From an uncultured Myxococcales bacterium (GTDB lineage: Bacteria; Myxococcota_A; UBA9042): a stretch of 64,000 nt of DNA. A model generated the notes under the pieces. That model was not told the DNA's origin and made no database searches. It saw only the letters and a list, made by a program, of their open reading frames with translations. The translations under genes and the position numbers were made by a program. Location: positions 1 to 64,000 of the forward strand of contig CAIMEY010000029.1 in the NCBI GenBank assembly GCA_903840165.1. Direction: 5' to 3'. Each line of letters opens with the position of its first letter. Position 1 is the stretch's first letter. Shown piece after piece: positions 27,057-36,394 of this stretch.

Positions 27057-27953
27057 TCAGGTCATCTTGCGGTAGACGCCGACCACGCTGCCGATCAGAT
27101 TGGCCGTCTTGAAGTCCGATCGGTTGATGTAAATCGGCTCCATCGTTCGGTTTTCAGGCTGAAGGCGGATTCGATCGCCCTCGGGAAACCAGCGTTTGAC
27201 TGTCGCTTCACCATCAATCACGACCACCACGATTTCGCCGCTCCGCGCTTGAGGTCGGCGTTTGACGAACAGGAAGTCATCCGGAAAAATACCAGCATCA
27301 ATCATCGATTGGCCGACAACCCGCAGGGCAAAGACCTCGCCCGGCCCGCCTAGCAGGAAGGAGTCAATGACGAGGCTGTCCTCAGCTTCCTCTACCGCCA
27401 AAATAGGCAGTCCTGCTGCGACCTTACCGAGCACTGGCACCCGCACCTGACCCTCTTGAGTCGGCGGATAGCCCAGCCCAAGGTCCGGCAACATCCGGCG
27501 CACTGGCGGCCGGTCATCGAGCGGCTCTCGCACGACCTGCAGCGACCGCGACATATGCCCAGAACGATTCAGAAATCCTTTCCGCTCCAGGGCGCGCAAG
27601 TGGTCAGACACGCCGTTGGTCGAGCGAATGCCAAAGAACTCGCCAATTTCCCGCATCGATGGCGGAAAACTGTGTTCTTCCTGATACTGCACGACAAAAT
27701 CGAGAATAGACTGTTGCCGCGACGTCAGTTCCCCGGGCGTCGCAGCCAGGACCGCTCCTCGCTGAGCCGGTGCCGGCATCCCCTTACGAAGCAAGGTCTT
27801 ACCTGAGGCTGCATCCAGAGACGCAGACTTTGACGTCGCAGACTTTGACGACGCGGGCTGCCCCTGACCTGCCGCCGCTGGCGCCGACAGTCGATGGACC
27901 ATCGCCACAGTTTGTTCTGGTTTTTTCGGCGGTTGCGGGGGCTTGAGCGTCAT
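27057..27953 (-). CDS. lexA: LexA repressor with a long N-terminal extension
   Basis: SOS-response repressor and self-cleaving protease. ATG 27953 is chosen, with GGAG 6 nt upstream; this gives 298 aa against about 200-230 for most LexA. Residues 1-75 are a Pro/Ala/Ser/Lys-rich extension containing SKSATSKSAS. The winged helix (76-135) starts LTSRQQSILDFVVQY with FPPSMREIG and the recognition helix NGVSDHLRALERKGF. The cleavage site is VAAG (A180-G181). The catalytic dyad is Ser216 in GQSMIDAG and Lys253 in EATVKRWF. A dyad operator GAAC-N4-GTTC lies 17 bp upstream of the start, as expected for autorepression. Confidence 0.93.
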   Translation of the reverse strand: MTLKPPQPPKKPEQTVAMVHRLSAPAAAGQGQPASSKSATSKSASLDAASGKTLLRKGMPAPAQRGAVLAATPGELTSRQQSILDFVVQYQEEHSFPPSMREIGEFFGIRSTNGVSDHLRALERKGFLNRSGHMSRSLQVVREPLDDRPPVRRMLPDLGLGYPPTQEGQVRVPVLGKVAAGLPILAVEEAEDSLVIDSFLLGGPGEVFALRVVGQSMIDAGIFPDDFLFVKRRPQARSGEIVVVVIDGEATVKRWFPEGDRIRLQPENRTMEPIYINRSDFKTANLIGSVVGVYRKMT

Positions 27954-27969
27954 CAGGTTCTCCACCACG

Positions 27970-27981
27970 GAACAGATGTTC
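27970..27981 (-). promoter_or_regulatory. Predicted LexA operator (SOS box) of lexA
   Basis: GAACAGATGTTC (plus-strand reading) is a perfect inverted repeat GAAC-N4-GTTC. It lies 16-28 bp before the lexA ATG, overlapping where its promoter and leader should be. This matches the GAAC-N4-GTTC core of the Gram-positive-type SOS box rather than the E. coli CTGT-N8-ACAG type. Confidence 0.75.
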
Positions 27982-28157
27982 AGTAGTGTGCCCTGCCCAG
28001 GCAGCGCCGTCAAGTCCCCGCGCGCCGCCCCAACACCGATGGCTAAGTAACGGCCTCGCCAACTGTTCGCGCCGGCGGGTAGAACGGTCGTGGGGCGATA
28101 ATTGCTTGTCAAGACAGGTAGTTGCGGCGCAATCACGGCTCGCCGGCTCTTCCCGGC

Positions 28158-29207
28158 CTAGGTACGCACTTCGATGTGGGTCGCAGCCCGCAATTCCTCA
28201 ATCCAAGCGCGGTACAAGCGGACGAATTGGGCCTCGTTCAATCGCGCGCGCACAAACTGCTCGAGCACGTCCTTGTCCTTGACCGGCGCCCGCCGCCTCT
28301 CCAGCAACTGGATGACGTGAAAGCCGTAAGGCGTCTGAATGACGGTGGAAACCTCGCCCTTCTTCAGAGACCACAGCTTGGTACCAAAGGTCGGCTCCAA
28401 GGTCCAGCGCCGCGACCAGCCGAGATCACCGCCAGGCCCCGTCCCCGTGTCATCGCTGCAATCCGCAGCCACTTGTTCAAAGGGCTTGTTTTCTACCGTG
28501 ATTTGGTCATAGCAGTGCCACGCCTTCTCGCGCAACTTGCTGACTTCTTGTGGCTTTGCGTCTGCCGGCACCAGCACCAGAATGTGCCGCGCGTGCAGTT
28601 CCTCCTCATAGGTCCCGCCGCCGTGCTCCTGCTCAATGACTTTCTTGACCTCTTCGTCCATCACCCGCAAACGACTGCCGATTTTGTACTTGAGCATCTC
28701 CATGCGTACCAGCTCATTGCGCACGTTTTGGCGGTAGGCCGCCAGCGTCACAAAGCCGATTCGTCGCACGGCGTCGAGCATCTCCTCTTCGCTCCACGAG
28801 TTCTTCTGCCGCGTCTGGGCGATTTGGCGGTCGACCTCGTGTTCATCGGCGCTCAGGCCCAGTTCTTTGCTGGCTTTAAGCACCAGGGCATTATCGATAA
28901 GCGCCTGCAGCGTCTGCATTTTGACGTCGCTCTCATTGCGCGGCCTCTCGGCATCGGTCGGCACCGCCGCCTGGGCCGCCTGCTGGCTGCCCTGCGCCCG
29001 CCGCAGATCGCTGATCATGATGATCTGATCGCCGACGATGGCGACAATACCCTCAACTTCCGCGTAGTTATCAGGTAGTTTTGCATGCCGAGCATCGCCA
29101 TCGGCCCAGGCTACGGCGGGGGCCCCAAGACCGGCAAACAGCAAGACAGCCCAGCCGCCAAGGCAACGACGCCAGACATTGGAATTGAGCAAAGATCGGT
29201 AGTTCAC
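28158..29207 (-). CDS. SurA-like periplasmic chaperone / peptidyl-prolyl isomerase
   Basis: A 349-aa periplasmic folding factor for envelope proteins. The signal peptide is typical (WAVLLFAGLGAPAVAWA, cut before DGDARH). An N-terminal SurA-N chaperone region (about 50-190: AIVGDQIIMISDLRR, IDNALVLKASKELGL) is followed by a single parvulin domain (about 205-310: ELHARHILVLVPAD, GTGPGGDLGWSRRW, FGTKLWSLKKGEVS, YGFHVIQLLERR). E. coli SurA has two parvulin domains; this one has one. It overlaps the upstream PpiC lipoprotein by 4 bp, so the two foldases form one operon. Confidence 0.9.
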   Translation of the reverse strand: MNYRSLLNSNVWRRCLGGWAVLLFAGLGAPAVAWADGDARHAKLPDNYAEVEGIVAIVGDQIIMISDLRRAQGSQQAAQAAVPTDAERPRNESDVKMQTLQALIDNALVLKASKELGLSADEHEVDRQIAQTRQKNSWSEEEMLDAVRRIGFVTLAAYRQNVRNELVRMEMLKYKIGSRLRVMDEEVKKVIEQEHGGGTYEEELHARHILVLVPADAKPQEVSKLREKAWHCYDQITVENKPFEQVAADCSDDTGTGPGGDLGWSRRWTLEPTFGTKLWSLKKGEVSTVIQTPYGFHVIQLLERRRAPVKDKDVLEQFVRARLNEAQFVRLYRAWIEELRAATHIEVRT

Positions 29208-30304
29208 GGCAAATGTCCTGGAGGCGCGAGGTCTTCGCTCTCGCTGCTACTTGGTGTCGGCGCAATCGGCATGCCCTTTGCATTGACGGCGGGTGGCTCA
29301 ATGCGGATCAACCGCAGCGCATCCTCATGAATTTCCACCTTGGCCTGGGCGCGCAGGTCATCGAGCACCTTTTGCCGCCGCAACTCCCTTTCGCGCTTGA
29401 CGATCCGCACGCGAATGGAATCTTTGACCTCGTCAAAACTGCGTTCGACGGCGGGACTCCGCGAAGTCGCCATCAAGATGTGCCAGCCCTTGTCTGAATG
29501 AACAAGCGGCCCTAATTCATAGGGTTGCATCAGCATCGCCGCCTGGACCACGGGGGCCGGAACCGCCTGCTGCCGCGCCTGTTCTTCGGCGGTATAGCCT
29601 TGAGGCATCGTCAAGCTGACTTGCCCCAGAGACCCTAGGTAGGGTGCCGTCTGCTTGTCCTCGGTCAGCCGCACCGCGTAATCATTCCACAAAGGCGCTA
29701 GCTTGGCCGGATTGCCTTCACTGCCGGCCTTGAGTTCGCCCAGAACCTTCTTGGCCTTGGCCTCATCGGACAGCAAAATATGGCTAATTTCAACCTGTTC
29801 CGGCTTGTGGTACAACCCTGGATTGGCGTCATAGAACGCGTGCAAATCGGCATCGGTCACCGATTCCGGTTTCATATCAGCCTCTGCGGCCGTCTGCAGG
29901 TATCGGCGAACCATGGCCTGCTTCATCTGCTCGATCACGTCCGGATCCTGGTCCAATCCTTGGCGACGAGCTTCTGCAGCAAGCACCTCAAATTGCACCA
30001 GTTTTTGCAGATAGTCCTTGCGCTTCTGCAGGCTGGCGTACTGACTCGCCAGCACAGGCGGCTCAGCGAGCAGGCGCGCCTCCAATTCACCAAGGATAAT
30101 CGTATGATCGCCGATTTGCGCAACGACGACCAGCCGCTGCTCGGGCGTCAAAAGCGACGTATTCTTGTCGATCTTTGCAGTACTCGGGATCTGCTCGACT
30201 TTCTTGGCCTGCGCCGCCGGCGTCACACCGGGCCCCTGTGGATGGGGGCGCTCTGGGCGAGCACACGCGAGGATAAACACCAGGAAGTACAGAACTTTAC
30301 GCAT
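29204..30304 (-). CDS. PpiC-type peptidyl-prolyl isomerase lipoprotein
   Basis: A 366-aa lipoprotein foldase, comparable to PrsA/PpiD-type parvulins. Start ATG 30304; a TTG one codon upstream is less likely. Lipobox FILAC gives Cys14. An N-terminal helical chaperone arm (about 55-160, VAQIGDHTIILGELEARL) precedes a parvulin domain (about 165-310: VEISHILLSDEAKAK, LGSLGQVSL, LGPLVHSDKGWHILMATS). The C-terminus is a charged helix and a Pro/Ser-rich tail. Its stop overlaps the SurA-like start, so the membrane-bound and soluble chaperones are made together. Confidence 0.9.
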   Translation of the reverse strand: MRKVLYFLVFILACARPERPHPQGPGVTPAAQAKKVEQIPSTAKIDKNTSLLTPEQRLVVVAQIGDHTIILGELEARLLAEPPVLASQYASLQKRKDYLQKLVQFEVLAAEARRQGLDQDPDVIEQMKQAMVRRYLQTAAEADMKPESVTDADLHAFYDANPGLYHKPEQVEISHILLSDEAKAKKVLGELKAGSEGNPAKLAPLWNDYAVRLTEDKQTAPYLGSLGQVSLTMPQGYTAEEQARQQAVPAPVVQAAMLMQPYELGPLVHSDKGWHILMATSRSPAVERSFDEVKDSIRVRIVKRERELRRQKVLDDLRAQAKVEIHEDALRLIRIEPPAVNAKGMPIAPTPSSSESEDLAPPGHLP

Positions 30305-30371
30305 CAAATTCAGCCTGCAAACGGCCCGAGACCGTCAACCGTGGGTCCGCAAGTATCGCTGCCACAGCCCG

Positions 30372-30611
30372 CTACAGCAACATCGCCTTACAGAATTCGC
30401 GCCCAGCATCCGTCAGGTGAAAGACGGCTCCGTCGTACATCACCAAGCCGTCGGCGACCAATCCTTCCATAAGCTGTGAGAAGGCTTGATGACCAGCCGC
30501 AAATCGCAGCGTTGAATGCTCATGCAATTCGCTAATGTGCGAGCTCCCCCCCTTGCGCGCGAGAAACTTGAGTAGGCCTTTTCGCGCGGTCTGCGTCTCG
30601 TCAACGGTCAT
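30372..30611 (-). CDS. Small winged-helix protein
   Basis: A 79-aa protein starting at ATG 30611, with GGAG 5 nt upstream; the frame runs open to 30800 but the upstream part is not protein-like. The sequence KGLLKFLARKGGSSHISEL, then AFSQLMEGLVADGLVMYDG and FHLTDAGREFC, has the helix-helix-helix-wing pattern of a winged-helix DNA-binding domain, with a typical D-x-L-T-x-x-G-R wing end. There is no other domain. It may regulate the adjacent chaperone operon, which starts 68 bp downstream on the same strand, but there is no direct evidence. Confidence 0.7.
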   Translation of the reverse strand: MTVDETQTARKGLLKFLARKGGSSHISELHEHSTLRFAAGHQAFSQLMEGLVADGLVMYDGAVFHLTDAGREFCKAMLL

Positions 30612-30687
30612 AGCAACTCCAGTTTTCTTGAAAACCACGGCAAACGAGTCCACCGCTTCAGTCCCAGGTGGCGCGCAGGAATAGTGC

Positions 30688-31482
30688 CTAGCACCCCTGA
30701 AACTGCGGCAACCTCTTCTCGAGCAGCGCGCGGGTACCTTCGCTGACGTCCTCGGTCTGCAAGGTCGCTGCCTGGGCAAAAGATTCCAGCCACGCAGCAT
30801 CGCGCGGATTCCACTGTAAATTCTGGTAGATCAGCTTCTTGGTCAGGCGCACGGTGATGGGCGCATTGGCCGCAATCTGCTGGGCGAGGTCTAGACTGGC
30901 CTGCAGCACCTGATCGCCAGGCAAAGCCTTTGAAAATAAAGCCATCTCTGCGCCTTCTCGCCCTGAGAACAGCCGCCCCGTCAGCAGCAATTCGGTAGAC
31001 CGAGGCACGCCGATGAGACGAGGCAGCAAATACGTGATCGCCATGCCGGGTGCCAGACCGATTCGGGCGAAATTGGCACCGTACTTGCTGTCTTGATTGG
31101 CAATTCGCACATCTGCGGCGAGAGCGAGGCCAAAGCCACCACCCACCGCGTGCCCCTGCAGGGCGGCGATCACCGGCACTTCGATATCCAAAATGCTGAG
31201 AAAAGGCTTGTACATGGCGTAGGAACGCTCGGCACTAACGCGGCCGGCGCCATCGTCCGGCCTTTGGATATCCGCGCGAAAATCGGCCCCGGCGCAAAAG
31301 CTCGGCCCCCGGCCGGTGATCACGACGCAGCGCAAATCCGTTTGTTTAGCAACCAGTTGTATCGTATTTGCAAAGGCGTCCAGCAGGTCTGGCGTCATGC
31401 CATTGCGCTGTTCCGGGCGGTTAAGGGTGATCAGCGCCACGTGGCCCAAACGCTCCAACAAAACAGGCACTTGATCAGTCAT
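30688..31482 (-). CDS. Crotonase-fold protein (enoyl-CoA hydratase/isomerase family)
   Basis: A 264-aa crotonase-superfamily protein. ATG 31482 is chosen for its strong AAGGAGG; the frame extends to 31578. The CoA-binding and oxyanion-hole parts are present: LITLNRPEQRN, FCAGADFRAD, LQGHAVGGGFGLALAADVRIA, GLAPGMAITYLL. The two acid/base glutamates of rat enoyl-CoA hydratase (E144 in GGGCE, E164 in QPEILLG) align without gaps to Gly and Phe here. Hydration of enoyl-CoA is therefore unlikely, and an isomerase, hydrolase, lyase or other crotonase reaction should be considered. It stands alone, divergent from the phosphohexomutase operon. Confidence 0.85.
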   Translation of the reverse strand: MTDQVPVLLERLGHVALITLNRPEQRNGMTPDLLDAFANTIQLVAKQTDLRCVVITGRGPSFCAGADFRADIQRPDDGAGRVSAERSYAMYKPFLSILDIEVPVIAALQGHAVGGGFGLALAADVRIANQDSKYGANFARIGLAPGMAITYLLPRLIGVPRSTELLLTGRLFSGREGAEMALFSKALPGDQVLQASLDLAQQIAANAPITVRLTKKLIYQNLQWNPRDAAWLESFAQAATLQTEDVSEGTRALLEKRLPQFQGC

Positions 31483-31649
31483 CGCCCCTCCTTGCACGCC
31501 GCCCAGCGGTCCCATGGGCCCCAAACCCAAGCCGTGGGCAACTACCACTGCCCTGGTCGCGACGCAAGCGCGTTGCACGCCCTCCGCGGGATCGTTAGCA
31601 TTGGCGCGCCGATGGCCCGGGGATACTGAGGCTACTAAGGAAAACCGCT

Positions 31650-33026
31650 ATGAATCCGCACATTTTTCGCGCCTACGATATCCGCGGCGTTGCTGATCGC
31701 GACCTGCCCGATGCGCTGGTTCAGGACCTGGGCCAAGCCATCGGCTCTGAATTGCGCCAACGCGGCTTATTTCCCGTCATTGCCGTGGGTCGGGACGCAC
31801 GCCTGTCCAGCCCTCGCCTGCGCGACGCCCTGGTGCTTGGCCTGACCCAGAGCGGCATCGATGTGGTCGATATCGGCGTTTGTGCAACGCCCATGCTGTA
31901 TTTCGCCGCCTTCACCTTGCCCGTCGGCGGCGGCGTCATGGTAACCGGCAGCCACAACCCGGCCGGCGACAATGGTCTAAAGATCACCTTGGACGAAAAA
32001 TCGTTGCATGGCCAGGACATCCAAGACCTTGCCTCGCGCATTCGCCTCAAGCAGTTCAGCAGCGGCCCGGGGCAGGTGCGCGCCCATGACATCCATGGCC
32101 CTTACTGCGACTGGATCGTCCAGCGAATTACCATGGGTCCCCGCAAGTTACGGGTGGTTGTCGATGCCGGCAATGGACCGACTGGCCCGGTGGCACCCGG
32201 ACTGCTGCGGCGCTTAGGTTGTGAAGTCATTGAGTTGTTTTGCGAGCCCGACGGCAATTTCCCCAATCACCACCCCGATCCAACGGTCGAAGCCAACCTT
32301 GTGGATTTGCGCAGAGAATTGGTGGCCCAGCACGCCGACGTGGGCATTGCCTACGATGGCGACGGCGATCGAATCGGCGTTGTCGCTGAAAATGACAGCA
32401 TTTTGTGGGGAGACCGGCTGATGATCGTCTTGGCCCGGGCGCTGCTGCAGGCCGAACCGGGGGCTGCAATTGTCGGCGAAGTCAAGTGTAGTCAAACGCT
32501 TTTTGACGATATTGCCGCCCATGGTGGTCGGCCCGTCATGGCCAAGGTCGGCCACAGCCTGATCAAAGAACGCATGAAGCAGGAACATGCCCTGCTAGCG
32601 GGTGAGATGAGCGGGCATATCTTCTATAAACACAGGTACTTTGGCTATGACGACGCCATGTATACGACGTGCCGATTGCTTGAAATCCTCAGCCACACAA
32701 CCTTGCCGTTGTCAGCGCTGCTCAGCGGCGTGCCGGCGACCTTTGCTACGCCGGAACTGCGCCTAGCCTGCCCCGATGACCAGAAGTTCGCGGTTGTCGC
32801 CGCCGTAACGGCCCATTTTGCCAAGGATCACGAGGTCATTGACATCGATGGGGCGCGCGTCCTCTTTGCGGACGGCTGGGGCCTGGTGCGCGCATCTAAC
32901 ACGGGCCCGGTACTCGTGCTGCGCTGCGAGGCGCAGAGTGCTGAAGGATTACAACGAATTACCTCGACAATTGTCGGCGCTATCGAAGCGCAAATGGGTG
33001 CCCCTTTGGCCGGAGTCCATGGATGA
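31650..33026 (+). CDS. Phosphomannomutase/phosphoglucomutase
   Basis: Alpha-D-phosphohexomutase of 458 aa that interconverts hexose 6- and 1-phosphates, supplying sugar nucleotides for envelope polysaccharide. All four active-site loops are intact: phosphoserine loop TGSHNPAGDNG, metal loop DGDGDRIG, sugar-recognition loop GEMSGHIF, and phosphate-binding loop RASNTGPVL. The N-terminus FRAYDIRG is typical of the AlgC/ManB subgroup. AAGG precedes the ATG. Its last codons overlap gatC as ATGA, so it leads a four-gene operon with the amidotransferase subunits. Confidence 0.93.
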   Translation: MNPHIFRAYDIRGVADRDLPDALVQDLGQAIGSELRQRGLFPVIAVGRDARLSSPRLRDALVLGLTQSGIDVVDIGVCATPMLYFAAFTLPVGGGVMVTGSHNPAGDNGLKITLDEKSLHGQDIQDLASRIRLKQFSSGPGQVRAHDIHGPYCDWIVQRITMGPRKLRVVVDAGNGPTGPVAPGLLRRLGCEVIELFCEPDGNFPNHHPDPTVEANLVDLRRELVAQHADVGIAYDGDGDRIGVVAENDSILWGDRLMIVLARALLQAEPGAAIVGEVKCSQTLFDDIAAHGGRPVMAKVGHSLIKERMKQEHALLAGEMSGHIFYKHRYFGYDDAMYTTCRLLEILSHTTLPLSALLSGVPATFATPELRLACPDDQKFAVVAAVTAHFAKDHEVIDIDGARVLFADGWGLVRASNTGPVLVLRCEAQSAEGLQRITSTIVGAIEAQMGAPLAGVHG

Positions 33027-33323
33027 GCGATGCCCCTTTCTCTTTGACAGATGCACAGTTGGAGCACGTCGCCCGCCTCGCACGCCTGCAACTGGACCCC
33101 GCGCAAATCCCGCAGCTCCAACGCGACCTGACGGCCATTGTGACCTACTTCCAAGAGTTGCAAGCGATTGATACGGAAGGTGTCTTGCCCATGCAGCATC
33201 CCCTGGATGGCCAATGGACCCTGCGCGCCGATCAAGCGAGCATCGGCCTGCCTAATGCCACGGTCATGGCGCTGGCCCCCGTTCACGACCAAGGCCTGTT
33301 CATCGTCCCGCGCGTGGTGGCCC

Positions 33324-33334
<11 letters not shown>
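33023..33334 (+). CDS. gatC: Asp-tRNA(Asn)/Glu-tRNA(Gln) amidotransferase subunit C
   Basis: A 103-aa GatC that wraps around and stabilises the GatA-GatB interface. Recognisable segments are LTDAQLEHVARLARLQLD at the start, LTAIVTYFQELQAID in the middle, and the C-terminal PNATVMALAPVHDQGLFIVPRVV. The ATG overlaps the phosphohexomutase stop, and the 3' end overlaps gatA by 11 bp. The three subunits are therefore translated as a coupled set, in the canonical C-A-B order. Confidence 0.94.
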
Positions 33335-34825
<1,491 letters not shown>

Positions 34826-34829
<4 letters not shown>

Positions 34830-36301
34830 CCGGCAGCCCCACCTGGCAGGCCGTCATTGGCCTCGAAGTACACGCCCAACTGCGCACGCAGACAAAGATT
34901 TTCTGCGGATGTGCCGTCCGGTTTGGCAGCCCCGCCAATACCGATGTTTGCCCTGTGTGCCTAGGCCTGCCCGGTGCCCTGCCGGTGCTCAACGCCGCAG
35001 CCGTACAGATGGCGGTGCGAACAGGCCTCGCCTTAGGCTGCACAATTCAAGCTGTTTCCGTGTTTTCCCGTAAGAACTACTTCTACCCGGACCTGCCTAA
35101 AGGCTACCAAATTAGCCAGGGGGATCAGCCCATTTGCCTGGGCGGACAGTTGCAAATTGGTCGCGGCGACCATGCTAAGTCCGCGCGAATTGAGCGAATT
35201 CACCTGGAAGAAGACGCAGGCAAGAGCCTGCACGGCGTTGGGCCGGGCGGACAGACTGGGGTCGACCTCAACCGCGCGGGCACGCCGCTGCTGGAAATCG
35301 TCGGCAAGCCGGACCTGAGTACCCCTCAAGAAGCGGCTGAATACGTAGAGGAATTGCGCGCCATCTTGGTGCACCTGGGCGTTTGCGACGGCAATCTTGA
35401 GCAAGGGTCCCTGCGCTGCGACGCCAATGTGTCTGTGCATCGTCCCGGGGAGCCTCTGGGTATCCGCTGCGAAATCAAGAACATGAACTCGTATCGCAAC
35501 ATCCGCGATGCCGTAGCGTATGAAATCGAACGGCAAACCGAGGTCTTGGTCCATGGCGGGGTCATCGTTCAACAGACGCGCCTGTGGAATCCGGACCAAG
35601 GGCGCACAGAACCGATGCGCAGCAAAGAAAATGCCAATGACTATCGGTATTTTCCAGAGCCCGACTTGATGCCTCTGCGCGTGCAGGCCGCTGAGATCGC
35701 CCTGGCCCGGCAAGCGCTGCCAGAACTGCCATCGGAAATTCGTCAAAGATTGCAGGGTGATTATGGCCTAAGCGAAGGCGTAGCCCGCTGGCTGGTTGAG
35801 GAACCGCAGCGGGTGCGCGGCTATGAGCGGCAACTGGCCCTGGGCGGTGCAGCAGACCTAGGGGCGAGTGAACTGCCTAGTATGTTTGCTAATTTCCTGA
35901 TGAGCCAGGTCAATGCCGCCTGGGTGCGCAGTCAGCGGCCTTGGGCGGATGTGGACGCCGCGCTGGACACGCTGTGGACCTTGGGGCAGCAGTGGCGCGA
36001 GGGTCAGCTGAGCAACAAGATGCTGGCGCAAGTCCTGACCCAGGCGTTTACTAGCTTGAATTCCTTAGGAGATTCCCTAAAGACGGCCCAAGCTGCGGCT
36101 GGCGCGGTGGTCAGCGATGTGCAAGCGCTGCGGGAGGCTGTGGCGACGGTAATCGGCAATTTCCCCAAAGAAGTCGAGCGTTACCGCGGGGGGCAGGTGC
36201 AAATTGCGGGCTTCTTCGTCGGGCAGGTGATGCGGGTCTTGGGCGGCAAAGGCGATGCCAAGCGCATCGGGATGTTGGTGCATGAGGCGCTGACGCAATA
36301 G
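34826..36301 (+). CDS. gatB: Asp-tRNA(Asn)/Glu-tRNA(Gln) amidotransferase subunit B
   Basis: Kinase/transamidase and tRNA-binding subunit, 491 aa. The ATG overlaps the gatA stop, with GTGGAGG upstream. Markers are WQAVIGLEVHAQL, the zinc cysteines (FCGC, CPVCLGLPG), RKNYFYPDLPKGYQISQ, ERIHLEEDAGK, and VDLNRAGTPLLEIV. The C-terminal helical and YqeY-like tail (NKMLAQVL, FFVGQVMRVLGGKGD) is complete. Its presence implies that this organism makes Gln-tRNA and/or Asn-tRNA by the indirect route. The stop codon is followed by a tandem repeat with further in-frame stops. Confidence 0.96.
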
Positions 36302-36310
36302 GCGTTGGCG

Positions 36311-36385
36311 GAGTCGACGCTGGTGAATTAGGTGCGGGCAGAGTAGGTGTTGGCGGAGTAGGTCTTGGCGGAGTAGGTGCGGGCC
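36311..36385 (+). repeat. Five 15-bp tandem units after gatB with in-frame TAG stops
   Basis: Five degenerate units of 15 bp follow the gatB stop; the clearest are GAGTAGGTGTTGGCG (36341-36355) and GAGTAGGTCTTGGCG (36356-36370). Because 15 is a multiple of three, TAG recurs in the gatB frame at 36329, 36344, 36359 and 36374. The array fills the gap between convergent gatB and deoA. A short GGGC/GCCC hairpin follows at 36381-36394 without a T-run. Confidence 0.85.
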
Positions 36386-36394
36386 TGCAAGCCC

